DNA from: Patescibacteria group bacterium
GTDB lineage: Bacteria > Patescibacteriota > Microgenomatia > UBA10105 > UBA927
DNA length: 8,528 bases
Direction: 5' to 3'
Assembly: GCA_003545435.1 (NCBI GenBank)
Contig: DPYI01000056.1
Span: 2,011-10,538 of the forward strand
Each line of letters begins with the position of its first letter. Within the stretch, counting starts at the first letter, position 1. Below the pieces are notes generated by a model, which was not told the DNA's origin, did no database searches, and saw nothing but the letters and a program-made list of their open reading frames with translations. Position numbers and translations under genes: made by a program. Shown here in pieces: positions 1 to 5,600 of this stretch.

Positions 1-1167
1 GGTGATAGCAAGAGCTGCAGGAATATTCAGGTCATTTTCCAGAGCCTGGGTAAATTGCGTGCGGTACGCATCAATTTTTTTCAGTTTCTCTTCAGATAAT
101 TGTACCCGACTGATATCCTTCCATGATGCAACCATCTCCCGAAGATCGTGAAACGCCGTCTGAGATCCCCGAAGAGCCTCCCATGTAAAATTTTGCTGCG
201 ACCGATATTGGGCTGTCAGGAAAAAATATCTCAAGGCCAATGGCTCATACCCTTTCTTGATAATTTCGGAAAGGGCATATCCCGTACCTTCGGATTTAGC
301 CATTTTCCCCTCGTTAACCAAAAGATGGCCGTTGTGTAGCCAATAATTTACAAATTTCACTCCGTTTGACGCCTCGCTTTGGGCTATCTCATTCGTGTGA
401 TGAACCGGAATATGCTCAATCCCCCCAAGGTGAATATCAATAGTATTACCCAATAATGACCGGCTCATCGCAGAACACTCGATATGCCACCCGGGAAATC
501 CCTCACCGTTAGTAATCAATGAAGAAAAAAACGGCGACGACCATGTTTGGAGCGCGTCTTTGTGGGTACCTGCTTTGAAAAACCACAACGCAAAATCAAG
601 CGGTGATTTTTTCTTCGGATCTGTTACCTCCGCTTTCCCTGCGCCTTCTTTCATCTTTTTTATATCCTGTTTATTCAATTCTGTATACGAAGAAAATTTC
701 GATACGTCAAAATATACTGCCAAATCAGTCGTATATGCATATCCTTTTTTCAGCAATTCCCCGACCATTTCAATCATCTGCGGGACATACTGTGTCGCTC
801 TGGGTTTGTTTGTAGGTTCCAGAAGATTTAATGCCTTTGTATCCTGTTCAAACTGCAAAATATATTTATCTGCGACCTCTTTTGGGGAAAGTTTTTCACG
901 CTTTACCCCTTTTTCCATCTTATCCTCACCGGTATCAGCATCACTGGTCATGTGTCCGACATCGGTATAATTTCGAACATGAATAACTTCATACCCTAAA
1001 TATCGCAACGTCCTAACCAGCAAATCCCCCATCATCATTCCCCGTAAGTTTCCGATATGCTGAGTCCAATAAACCGTAGGACCGCAGTGATAAAACCGAA
1101 CCTTTCCTTTTTCTATAGGAACAAATTCATCTTTTTTCCGCGTTAAGGTGTTATAAAGCTGTAACAT
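1..1167 (-). CDS. cysS: Cysteinyl-tRNA synthetase, 3' end cut off by the window edge
   Basis: Class I aminoacyl-tRNA synthetase that charges tRNA-Cys with cysteine in the cytoplasm. The frame is open for 389 codons to the window edge; the family is usually about 460 residues, so roughly the last 70-80 are missing. The N-terminal YHCGPTVY segment carries Cys28, followed by the HIGN form of the HIGH motif (residues 37-40), a variant common in bacterial CysRS. The zinc-site ligands are visible as Cys28, Cys231 (in HIECSAM), His256 and Glu260 (in VHHTNEIAQSEA). The ATP-binding KMSKS loop is KMAKS at 288-292, followed by the usual ALRYFFLTAQYRS helix. The ATG at 1167 places CGPTVY at the normal distance from the N-terminus. 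No Shine-Dalgarno is visible; a TACAAT box ends six bases before the ATG. Identity is very secure. Confidence 0.97.
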   Translation of the reverse strand, partial: MLQLYNTLTRKKDEFVPIEKGKVRFYHCGPTVYWTQHIGNLRGMMMGDLLVRTLRYLGYEVIHVRNYTDVGHMTSDADTGEDKMEKGVKREKLSPKEVADKYILQFEQDTKALNLLEPTNKPRATQYVPQMIEMVGELLKKGYAYTTDLAVYFDVSKFSSYTELNKQDIKKMKEGAGKAEVTDPKKKSPLDFALWFFKAGTHKDALQTWSSPFFSSLITNGEGFPGWHIECSAMSRSLLGNTIDIHLGGIEHIPVHHTNEIAQSEASNGVKFVNYWLHNGHLLVNEGKMAKSEGTGYALSEIIKKGYEPLALRYFFLTAQYRSQQNFTWEALRGSQTAFHDLREMVASWKDISRVQLSEEKLKKIDAYRTQFTQALENDLNIPAALAIT

Positions 1168-1173
1168 ATGTTT

Positions 1174-1179
1174 ATTGTA
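1174..1179 (-). promoter_or_regulatory. Candidate -10 box directly before cysS (possible leaderless start)
   Basis: On the minus strand TACAAT (5 of 6 matches to TATAAT) is followed by exactly six bases and then the cysS ATG, so a start site seven bases past the box would be the A of the ATG. No convincing -35 box or ribosome binding site is visible. The same spacing occurs before recR. Calling this a promoter is inference. Confidence 0.4.
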
Positions 1180-1186
1180 TAATTTT

Positions 1187-1292
1187 CAAGCACCAAACAA
1201 CAAATTCCAAACAAATATCAAATTCCAATTTTTCAAGATAATTTCAATGTTTGAAATTTTAGTTTTGAGATTTCTTTGTGATTTGATGCTTG
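1187..1292. repeat. Imperfect inverted repeat in the cysS upstream spacer
   Basis: The arms are 1187-1204 and 1275-1292 and match at 15 of 18 positions as inverted copies. Two of the three mismatches become G.U pairs in RNA read from the minus strand, the direction of cysS transcription. The interior (1205-1274) is low-complexity A/T-rich sequence made of CAAATTCCAA- and TTTGAAATTT-like words. It fills most of the 145-base spacer between the basic hypothetical gene and cysS. No T-box signature was found in it. Confidence 0.5.
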
Positions 1293-1312
1293 AGATTTGA
1301 AAATTGATAAGA

Positions 1313-1774
1313 TCATTCCGCTTTCACGTTTTTCTGTGCTTCGGAAATTTTTTCAAAAATACCGTACCTCTGTCCTTGTTTCGGTTTTGTGGAAATGGTC
1401 GGAAGTTTCTCCTTTTCTTTTAACTTTTTTTGATCTTTGATTGCCCGCTCCCGTTGCTTTTCTTCCATCTGCTTTTTCTCCCAGACAGTCGGCTCTTTGT
1501 GCGGTTTCCCGTATCCCACGTACGCTTCAAGAGCGCGTCTTGCTTTTGCGCGTCTCTCCGGTCCGCTTACAGCATTGGTTATATCACCGAATGGCTGTTC
1601 TCCCTGAAAAGTATTGGTTTTTGCTTTTTGCTGGGATCCTTGCTTTTTCCCGCTCGGCGTTCCCACACTTTCCAGTGCTTTTCCGGCAATGTCTCCCGGC
1701 ACTGTAACAGCCTCTTTTATAACTTCCTGCCCTATTTCTCCGAATGAACCGATGATCTGTTTAATAGCAGACAT
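1313..1774 (-). CDS. Hypothetical small basic protein with charged helix
   Basis: A 153-residue protein I cannot assign securely. Residues 1-40 are a mildly hydrophobic segment with a VPGDIAGKALESVG stretch, without a clear signal peptide or membrane helix. Residues 40-60 are Gly/Gln/Lys-rich and probably disordered. Residues 72-90 contain an Arg/Ala-rich helix (PERRAKARRALEAYVGYG). Residues 98-123 are almost all Lys, Glu, Arg and Gln, as expected of a single charged helix or coiled coil, followed by a LPTISTKPKQGQRYGIF tail. This layout resembles small uncharacterised proteins that recur in Patescibacteria (possibly the DUF5660 type, from memory and unverified). It is likely real: it keeps an open frame in AT-rich surroundings and has a credible promoter upstream. 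No Shine-Dalgarno is evident. It ends in TGA, 145 bases before cysS. Nucleic acid or ribosome binding is possible from its charge but unproven. Confidence 0.7.
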   Translation of the reverse strand: MSAIKQIIGSFGEIGQEVIKEAVTVPGDIAGKALESVGTPSGKKQGSQQKAKTNTFQGEQPFGDITNAVSGPERRAKARRALEAYVGYGKPHKEPTVWEKKQMEEKQRERAIKDQKKLKEKEKLPTISTKPKQGQRYGIFEKISEAQKNVKAE

Positions 1775-1815
1775 ATAAAACTCAAATCACAAAACTCAAT
1801 GTCCAACAAGAAAAA

Positions 1816-2048
1816 TTATGATTTTGATTTAATTATTATACTCGAAAAAATCCTAATTAACTCTTCATTTTCTAATACTAATCTATCTATAATATCGGAA
1901 AAACTTGTATGATTAACGGCCTTTATCAGATTAATTGGTCTATAAAAATTCTATTAATTCTATTGTCGGGTATTTTTTTAATAAAATCGACAATATTAAG
2001 AATAAAAGAAAAAATTCTAGGTTTAAGATCATATCTTTTATTGGTCAT
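1816..2048 (-). pseudogene. Remnant of a four-helix-bundle protein gene (23S rRNA intervening-sequence-like family)
   Basis: From the ATG at 2048 the frame reads 40 residues, MTNKRYDLKPRIF then FILNIVDFIKKIP then IDQLI, and stops at TGA (1926-1928). A shifted frame then continues as NLIKAVNH, then IIDRLVLENEELIRIFSSI, ending in TAA at 1816-1818. The first part matches the start of the four-helix-bundle family, which typically has KYDLEERT, then FVKKLP, then QLIRS. The second matches the family C-terminus, typically YWLxLIK, then ENEELIKIFSSIIKSSK. The central block with the SIGANYxEA and SKKDF motifs, about 40 residues, is absent. So the gene carries both an internal deletion and a frameshift. 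Family members are frequent in Patescibacteria and have no firmly established function outside rRNA intervening sequences. A sequencing error could explain the frameshift but not the missing core. Confidence 0.72.
1835..1840 (-). promoter_or_regulatory. Candidate -10 box (TATAAT) for the basic hypothetical gene
   Basis: A perfect TATAAT on the minus strand lies about 60 bases before the ATG at 1774, which would give a leader of about 50 bases. The -35 region is weak. The box falls inside the last codons of the pseudogene remnant at 1816-2048, so the promoter may have arisen from decayed coding sequence. AT-rich DNA gives such boxes by chance, so confidence is modest. Confidence 0.35.
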
Positions 2049-2070
2049 TGTGATTTGAGATTTGAAATTT

Positions 2071-2373
2071 TTATATGAATCCCAACTTTTCTTTCGCCTC
2101 TTTACTCATTTTATCCATATTCCACGGTGGATCAAACGTTAATTCAATAGAAACGGATTTTACTCCCTTTACCTTTTTAATCCTGGTTTCCATATCCGAT
2201 TGAATTGTAGAAAAAAGAGGGCACCCAATGGAGGTAAGGGACATGAGGATGTTCACATCGCCTTTTTTTCCTACGGTAACGTTATAAATAAGTCCGAGAT
2301 CGTAAATACTCACATTAAGCTCAGGATCCGAAGTTTTTTTTAAAACTGATATTATTTGCGTTTTGGTAGGCAT
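2071..2373 (-). CDS. MIP18/DUF59 family metal-sulfur cluster assembly protein
   Basis: A 100-residue single-domain protein of the MIP18 (DUF59, SufT/PaaD-like) family, members of which help mature or load iron-sulfur proteins in the cytoplasm. Visible family features are DPE at 16-18, the DLGLIY core at 25-30, the conserved Cys in TSIGCP (Cys51) and the C-terminal FDPPW segment (80-84) followed by MSKEAKEKLG. The ATG at 2373 was chosen over one 12 codons upstream (2409), because those extra codons are simply the AT-rich spacer word that recurs elsewhere in the window, and family members begin near TKTQIISVLKKTSDPE. No Shine-Dalgarno is visible at either start. No suf or isc genes are nearby, so the client protein is unknown. 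It follows recR by 123 bases and may be co-transcribed with it. Confidence 0.88.
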   Translation of the reverse strand: MPTKTQIISVLKKTSDPELNVSIYDLGLIYNVTVGKKGDVNILMSLTSIGCPLFSTIQSDMETRIKKVKGVKSVSIELTFDPPWNMDKMSKEAKEKLGFI

Positions 2374-2378
2374 ATGAG

Positions 2379-2486
2379 CAATTTTCAAATCACAAATCTC
2401 AATTTTCAAAGAAATCTAAAATCACAATGTTTCAAACATGTTCCCTGCGAAGCAGGGACTATTGAAAAATTGATAATTGAAAATTG
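2379..2486. repeat. Nested inverted repeat with a GC-rich hairpin between recR and the DUF59 gene
   Basis: The centre is a perfect 7-bp stem with a 3-base loop: TCCCTGC (2442-2448), GAA, GCAGGGA (2452-2458), the only GC-rich element in the spacer. A second small dyad, ATGTTT-C-AAACAT, sits beside it near 2427-2440. Outer arms are copies of CAATTTTCAA at 2379-2388 and 2400-2409, with the inverted TTGAAAATTG at 2477-2486. The position just after recR suggests a 3'-end or processing hairpin, but no T-run follows on the minus strand, so it is not a canonical intrinsic terminator. Confidence 0.55.
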
Positions 2487-2496
2487 AAAATTTCTT

Positions 2497-3156
2497 TTAG
2501 TACTCCCGTCGTCCTTCCATCGCCCTCTTCAGGGTCACTTCATCTGCATATTCAATATCAGCTCCCATCGGCAAGCCATGAGCAAGCCGTGTGATGCGCG
2601 GCGATTGTTTCACTGATGCACTCGCCTCGCTGATAGTTTCGGGTCGAAGCGGGTTGTTTAATTGCTGTAATTGCTTGTGGAAATACATAATAGTTGCTTC
2701 GCCTTCCATGGATGAATTTAATGCAAAAATTATCTCCTTTGTTGGCATGTCTTTATGCGATATCCGCTTTATCAGATCATCCATATAAATCTCATCCGGT
2801 CCGATGTTATTTAAAGGATCAATCAGTCCGTGAAAAACGTGATAGACGCCGTTGAATATGCCGGTTTTTTCTATAGCCAGTACATCTGTGGGCTGTTCAA
2901 CAACGCATATAACCGAGTGGTCCCTGGAAGGATTTTTACAGATCGGGCAGGGATCCTGTTCGCAAACATTTTTACACATACTGCACAAAACTGTTCCGTT
3001 CTTCATGCCTTTCAGGGATTCGGCAAACCGTTCAACTTCGTCTAGCGGCATGTGTAAAAGGTAAAACGCAAGTCGTTGAGCAGTTTTCGAACCTACTCCG
3101 GGAAGTTTTTCAAACGATTCGATAACCCGCGTAATGGATTTCGGAAGAATGTTCAT
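2497..3156 (-). CDS. recR: Recombination mediator protein RecR
   Basis: RecR works with RecO (and RecF where present) to load RecA onto gapped single-stranded DNA. With the ATG at 3156 the protein has 219 residues. It shows the N-terminal helix-hairpin-helix (LPGVGSKTAQRLAFYLL, 18-34), a four-cysteine zinc finger (Cys58, Cys61, Cys70, Cys73), and a Toprim domain opening with VICVVEQPTD (Glu87) and containing HVFHGLIDPLNNIGP (106-120). The C-terminal signature is LAHGLPMGADIEYADEVTLK (191-210). An in-frame ATG at 3240 would add 28 residues, but that extension is not family-like and begins inside a 30-bp palindrome. The protein is longer than the usual about 200 residues, apparently because of extra sequence around 163-185. 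recR is normally next to dnaX-ybaB; here four genes intervene. Confidence 0.96.
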   Translation of the reverse strand: MNILPKSITRVIESFEKLPGVGSKTAQRLAFYLLHMPLDEVERFAESLKGMKNGTVLCSMCKNVCEQDPCPICKNPSRDHSVICVVEQPTDVLAIEKTGIFNGVYHVFHGLIDPLNNIGPDEIYMDDLIKRISHKDMPTKEIIFALNSSMEGEATIMYFHKQLQQLNNPLRPETISEASASVKQSPRITRLAHGLPMGADIEYADEVTLKRAMEGRREY

Positions 3157-3162
3157 GGAAGT

Positions 3163-3168
3163 AGTATA
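3163..3168 (-). promoter_or_regulatory. Candidate -10 box directly before recR (possible leaderless start)
   Basis: TATACT (5 of 6 to consensus) on the minus strand is followed by six bases and then the recR ATG, so transcription would begin at the start codon itself. A hexamer TAGATT lies 17 bases upstream, a weak -35 match. No Shine-Dalgarno precedes this ATG. It also supports choosing 3156 as the start. Confidence 0.45.
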
Positions 3169-3227
3169 AAGAATTGGAAATGAAGAATCTATAAGAAGAC
3201 TCATTTCGGGAATTTTTTTAAGATAAC

Positions 3228-3257
3228 TACTGTAATTCAATCGATTGAATTACAGTA
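3228..3257. repeat. Perfect 30-bp palindrome between prs and recR
   Basis: TACTGTAATTCAAT, CG, then its exact reverse complement: 14-bp arms with no mismatch, centred on ATCGAT. It lies about 45 bases after the prs stop and about 70 bases before the recR ATG. On the minus strand it is followed by GTTATCTT rather than a T-run, so it is not a standard terminator. It could be an operator for a dimeric regulator or a 3'-end stabilising hairpin of the prs message. Confidence 0.75.
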
Positions 3258-3302
3258 ACCATATGCATAACCTATATGTATTAATATTTGGGATATATTG
3301 GA

Positions 3303-4217
3303 TTACCGGATAATAGTGTTAATCGCATCAGCGATCTGAGGGGCAACGGATACGACCGAAACAAACGAAGGTAGTTTTTTTCCTGACCAGTTGATGGTAT
3401 CCGTTATAACCATGCGGTCAATCGGTGCTTTGGATACATTTTCAAATGCGTTTCCGGCGCACACTGCATGCGTGACCAGAACCGTAACGGATGTGGCTCC
3501 TGAATTTTTCAAAGACTGCGCACCGTTGATAATCGTTCCTCCGGATGATATGACATCGTCAATAATGACCACGGACTTCCCCGCCACATCTCCGATAATC
3601 TGACATGCTTCACTTTTATCGTGTCTGTCCAAAAACCGCTTCTTTTCCATGACGACCATCGGCACGTCCAGAATATATGCTAAATTACGGGCCCGCTTCA
3701 CTCCTCCGACGTCAGGAGCTACGACGACTATATCGGAAAGATGAAACTTTTGTATCTCTTCACCCAGTATCGACAAAGCCGAAAGATGAGTAACCGGAAC
3801 CTGAAAAAATCCGACAATTGCGTCGTTATGAAGATCAATGGTAATAACTTCCTTAAACTTTGAAACCTCCAAAAACTTCGCTATTACGCGCGCTGATACC
3901 GGTTCTCCTACCCTATGTTGTCTGTCCTGCCTGGCATACCCCATATACGGAATCACCGCTATCATGTTTTTCGGAGCGCTTCGCCGGATCGCATCTCCCA
4001 TAAGACACAACTCCATAATGTGATCATCCATGTCATAGGAAAGAGATTGGAGGACAAAAACGGTTTTGTCCCGGACATCTTCCTGTATCCAGGGGCGAAT
4101 CTCTCCGTCGGCAAAACGCGTAAGATCAACGTTCCCCAACGGTATGCCAAGAATTTTTGAAACCGACTTGGCAAGAGGAGTATTGCTGGATCCTGAAAAA
4201 AGAAGAAAATGTTTCAT
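3303..4217 (-). CDS. prs: Ribose-phosphate pyrophosphokinase (PRPP synthetase)
   Basis: Transfers pyrophosphate from ATP to ribose 5-phosphate to give PRPP, the precursor for nucleotide and some amino acid and cofactor synthesis. The protein has 304 residues, slightly under the usual 310-320. Visible are the FADGEI segment (35-40), the flexible active-site loop region PYMGYARQDRQHRVGEPVSAR (90-110), the catalytic-histidine region DLHND (His130), APDVGGVKRA (168-177) and the PRPP-binding loop VVIIDDVISSGGT (216-228). The last is the canonical DDxxxTGGT with Ser in place of the first Thr, a conservative change. The two halves are the tandem PRTase folds expected. The gene lies 51 bases downstream of the aminotransferase in a spacer made of 8-bp repeats and lacks a visible Shine-Dalgarno. 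It is probably co-transcribed with the aminotransferase from the promoter near 5563. Confidence 0.97.
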   Translation of the reverse strand: MKHFLLFSGSSNTPLAKSVSKILGIPLGNVDLTRFADGEIRPWIQEDVRDKTVFVLQSLSYDMDDHIMELCLMGDAIRRSAPKNMIAVIPYMGYARQDRQHRVGEPVSARVIAKFLEVSKFKEVITIDLHNDAIVGFFQVPVTHLSALSILGEEIQKFHLSDIVVVAPDVGGVKRARNLAYILDVPMVVMEKKRFLDRHDKSEACQIIGDVAGKSVVIIDDVISSGGTIINGAQSLKNSGATSVTVLVTHAVCAGNAFENVSKAPIDRMVITDTINWSGKKLPSFVSVVSVAPQIADAINTIIR

Positions 4218-4220
4218 ACA

Positions 4221-4268
4221 TCAACGAATCAACGAATAATTCAATTATCCAATAATCCAATAATCCAA
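4221..4268. repeat. Six 8-bp units filling the prs/aminotransferase spacer
   Basis: Read on the plus strand, 4221-4268 divides exactly into six 8-mers: TCAACGAA twice, TAATTCAA, TTATCCAA, then TAATCCAA twice. The array abuts the aminotransferase stop codon and ends three bases from the prs start codon. The ATCAACGAAT word at its left edge recurs in both arms of the inverted repeat at 8193-8272. It looks like slippage- or duplication-built spacer DNA. Confidence 0.65.
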
Positions 4269-5510
4269 TCAATAGGAAGAAATATACTGTTTTAGTGCTT
4301 CTGTAATAATTTCGACGGAGCGTTTGATGGCGGTTGTATTGAGGACATACGCAATGCGGACTTCGTTTTTGCCTATTGTTGCACCTGTGCTGAGCGAAGT
4401 CGAAGCATAAAATCCGGCAGCAGGAGCAAGCATGACGGTTTCGTTATTGTCCCGGAATGTAGTCAGAAGAAATTTGCAAAAATCTTCTGCGTCTTTAACA
4501 GGAAGTCCAACGATGGCATAGAACGCTCCTTCCGGTTTAGGAGGAAGATCAATACCTTTGATTTTTCCTAATTCTTCAAATAACACATCCCGGCGTTTCT
4601 GATATTCCGCCTGCACATTCTTCATATATGAGGAAGGAACCTCGGTGAGCTTACTTGCCATGACCTGATCAATAAGACCGGATGAAAGTCTCCCCTGGGC
4701 AATACGCAAAACTCCGTCCATGATTTCTTTATTGAGCGAAACCAGACACCCGAGGCGCGCTCCGCACAGAGAATAGCGCTTTGACAGAGAGTCAAGGACA
4801 ATTGCTTGATTTGGAATCTCCTCCATATATGAAAAAAGCGATACCTGCCTTTTCCCGTCATAACAGAATTCCCGATAAACCTCGTCGGACAGAAGGAAGA
4901 GCGTGTATTTTTTGGCAATGGAAATGAGCATATCCATTTCTTCTTTTGTGTAGACCGTGCCGGTCGGATTGTTCGGGGAACAAATAAGAATAGCTTTTGT
5001 TTTGTTCGTTATCTTTTCTTCGATAATTTTCCGTTCCGGTAAATGGAATCCGTTTTCCAGCTTGGTAGGGATCGGAACGAGAGTTATACCGTTGACCGCC
5101 GCATAGGTATTATAATTTGCGTAAAACGGCTCAAAGACGATCACTTCGTCTCCGGGATTGCAGATACTAAACATCGCCATGCTGACTGCTTCCGACCCGC
5201 CGGTTGTTACTTGAATATGTTTTTCTTCAATGAATGGAAATCCAAAACGATGATAATATGTTTTAAGGGCTAAAAGAAATGACGGCTCTCCCTGTGATTG
5301 GCTGTATGATATGGGATCTCTATCCCATGACGTAAGTGCTTTCAGCATCACGTCCGGCGTTTTGATATCCGGGTCTCCGATATTGAGGTGATACACCGTC
5401 ACTCCGTCTTTTTTAGCCTGTTGAGCAAACGGCACCAGCTTCCGGATCGGTGAAGCCGGAACTTTTTCCAAACGTTTTGATACTGATCGTTTGTTCATAG
5501 ATGATTTCAT
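4269..5510 (-). CDS. PLP-dependent class I aminotransferase (aspartate aminotransferase-like)
   Basis: A fold-type I, PLP-dependent transaminase of 413 residues, likely acting on aspartate or another amino acid; the exact substrate cannot be read from sequence. Motifs are NIGDPD (43-48), the cofactor phosphate region TTGGSEA (102-108), SPNNPTG (178-184, cofactor-contacting Asn), SDEVY (208-212, Asp209 to the pyridine nitrogen), the Schiff-base Lys244 in DSLSKRYSLCGARLG, and the substrate-carboxylate Arg385 in NEVRIAYVLN. Before Arg385 the family usually reads GFYxTPGxGxxEVRIAY. Here GFYA is followed by STSLSTGATIGKNE, about six extra residues encoded by a REP-like 20-mer. The start at 5510 has a short AAAGGG five to three bases upstream; Met5 (5498) is an alternative. 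It opens a probable unit with prs, preceded by an extended -10 promoter. Confidence 0.93.
   Translation of the reverse strand: MKSSMNKRSVSKRLEKVPASPIRKLVPFAQQAKKDGVTVYHLNIGDPDIKTPDVMLKALTSWDRDPISYSQSQGEPSFLLALKTYYHRFGFPFIEEKHIQVTTGGSEAVSMAMFSICNPGDEVIVFEPFYANYNTYAAVNGITLVPIPTKLENGFHLPERKIIEEKITNKTKAILICSPNNPTGTVYTKEEMDMLISIAKKYTLFLLSDEVYREFCYDGKRQVSLFSYMEEIPNQAIVLDSLSKRYSLCGARLGCLVSLNKEIMDGVLRIAQGRLSSGLIDQVMASKLTEVPSSYMKNVQAEYQKRRDVLFEELGKIKGIDLPPKPEGAFYAIVGLPVKDAEDFCKFLLTTFRDNNETVMLAPAAGFYASTSLSTGATIGKNEVRIAYVLNTTAIKRSVEIITEALKQYISSY
4388..4407. repeat. REP-like short hairpin sequence inside the aminotransferase gene
   Basis: On the minus strand this 20-mer is TGCTTCGACTTCGCTCAGCA: a CTTCGACTTCGCTCAG core flanked by complementary TGCT and AGCA. 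Sequences of the form CTTCGACTTCGCTCAG with complementary flanks recur as dispersed palindromic elements in many bacterial genomes (general knowledge, not searched here). It is in frame and encodes the residues just after GFYA, where the family normally has a short TPGL-type loop. Confidence 0.6.
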
Positions 5511-5562
5511 TTACCCTTTGGGTTATTTACATCCAATAACATTCTCCGTCTCGTGCATATAC

Positions 5563-5571
5563 ATTATAGCA
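5563..5571 (-). promoter_or_regulatory. Extended -10 promoter (TGCTATAAT) before the aminotransferase
   Basis: On the minus strand TGC precedes a perfect TATAAT, matching the extended -10 consensus TGnTATAAT; this form needs little -35, and none is evident (a weak TCCGGT sits at the usual spacing). It lies in the 90-base spacer after ahcY and would give a leader of about 45 bases before the ATG at 5510. It probably drives the aminotransferase and prs. Confidence 0.65.
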
Positions 5572-5600
5572 GAGTATTCGGGTTAACCGGATTATTTTTT

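Noticed and set aside
1168..1312. T-box or other riboswitch controlling cysS
   Set aside because: No AGGGTGGNACCGCG-like antiterminator sequence, no specifier loop and no terminator are visible; the spacer is low-complexity AT-rich sequence.
1926..1928. TGA in the four-helix-bundle remnant read as a recoded amino acid (as in Gracilibacteria/SR1)
   Set aside because: The next codon is TAA, so recoding would not restore the frame, and TGA correctly ends the aminotransferase and the basic protein.
2374..2409. 12-residue N-terminal extension of the DUF59 protein
   Set aside because: These codons are the recurrent AT-rich spacer word; the family starts at about the ATG at 2373.
3157..3240. 28-residue N-terminal extension of RecR from the ATG at 3240
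   Set aside because: The extension is not part of the RecR family, begins inside the perfect palindrome and crosses a candidate promoter; MNILPKSITRVIESFEKLPG is the normal start.
4221..4268. CRISPR-like array
   Set aside because: Units are only 8 bp with no spacers and no cas genes are present.
5575..5600. Intrinsic terminator after ahcY (GGTTAACC near a run of T)
   Set aside because: The T-run is on the plus strand, opposite to transcription, and the dyad has no loop-forming room, so it cannot terminate ahcY transcripts.
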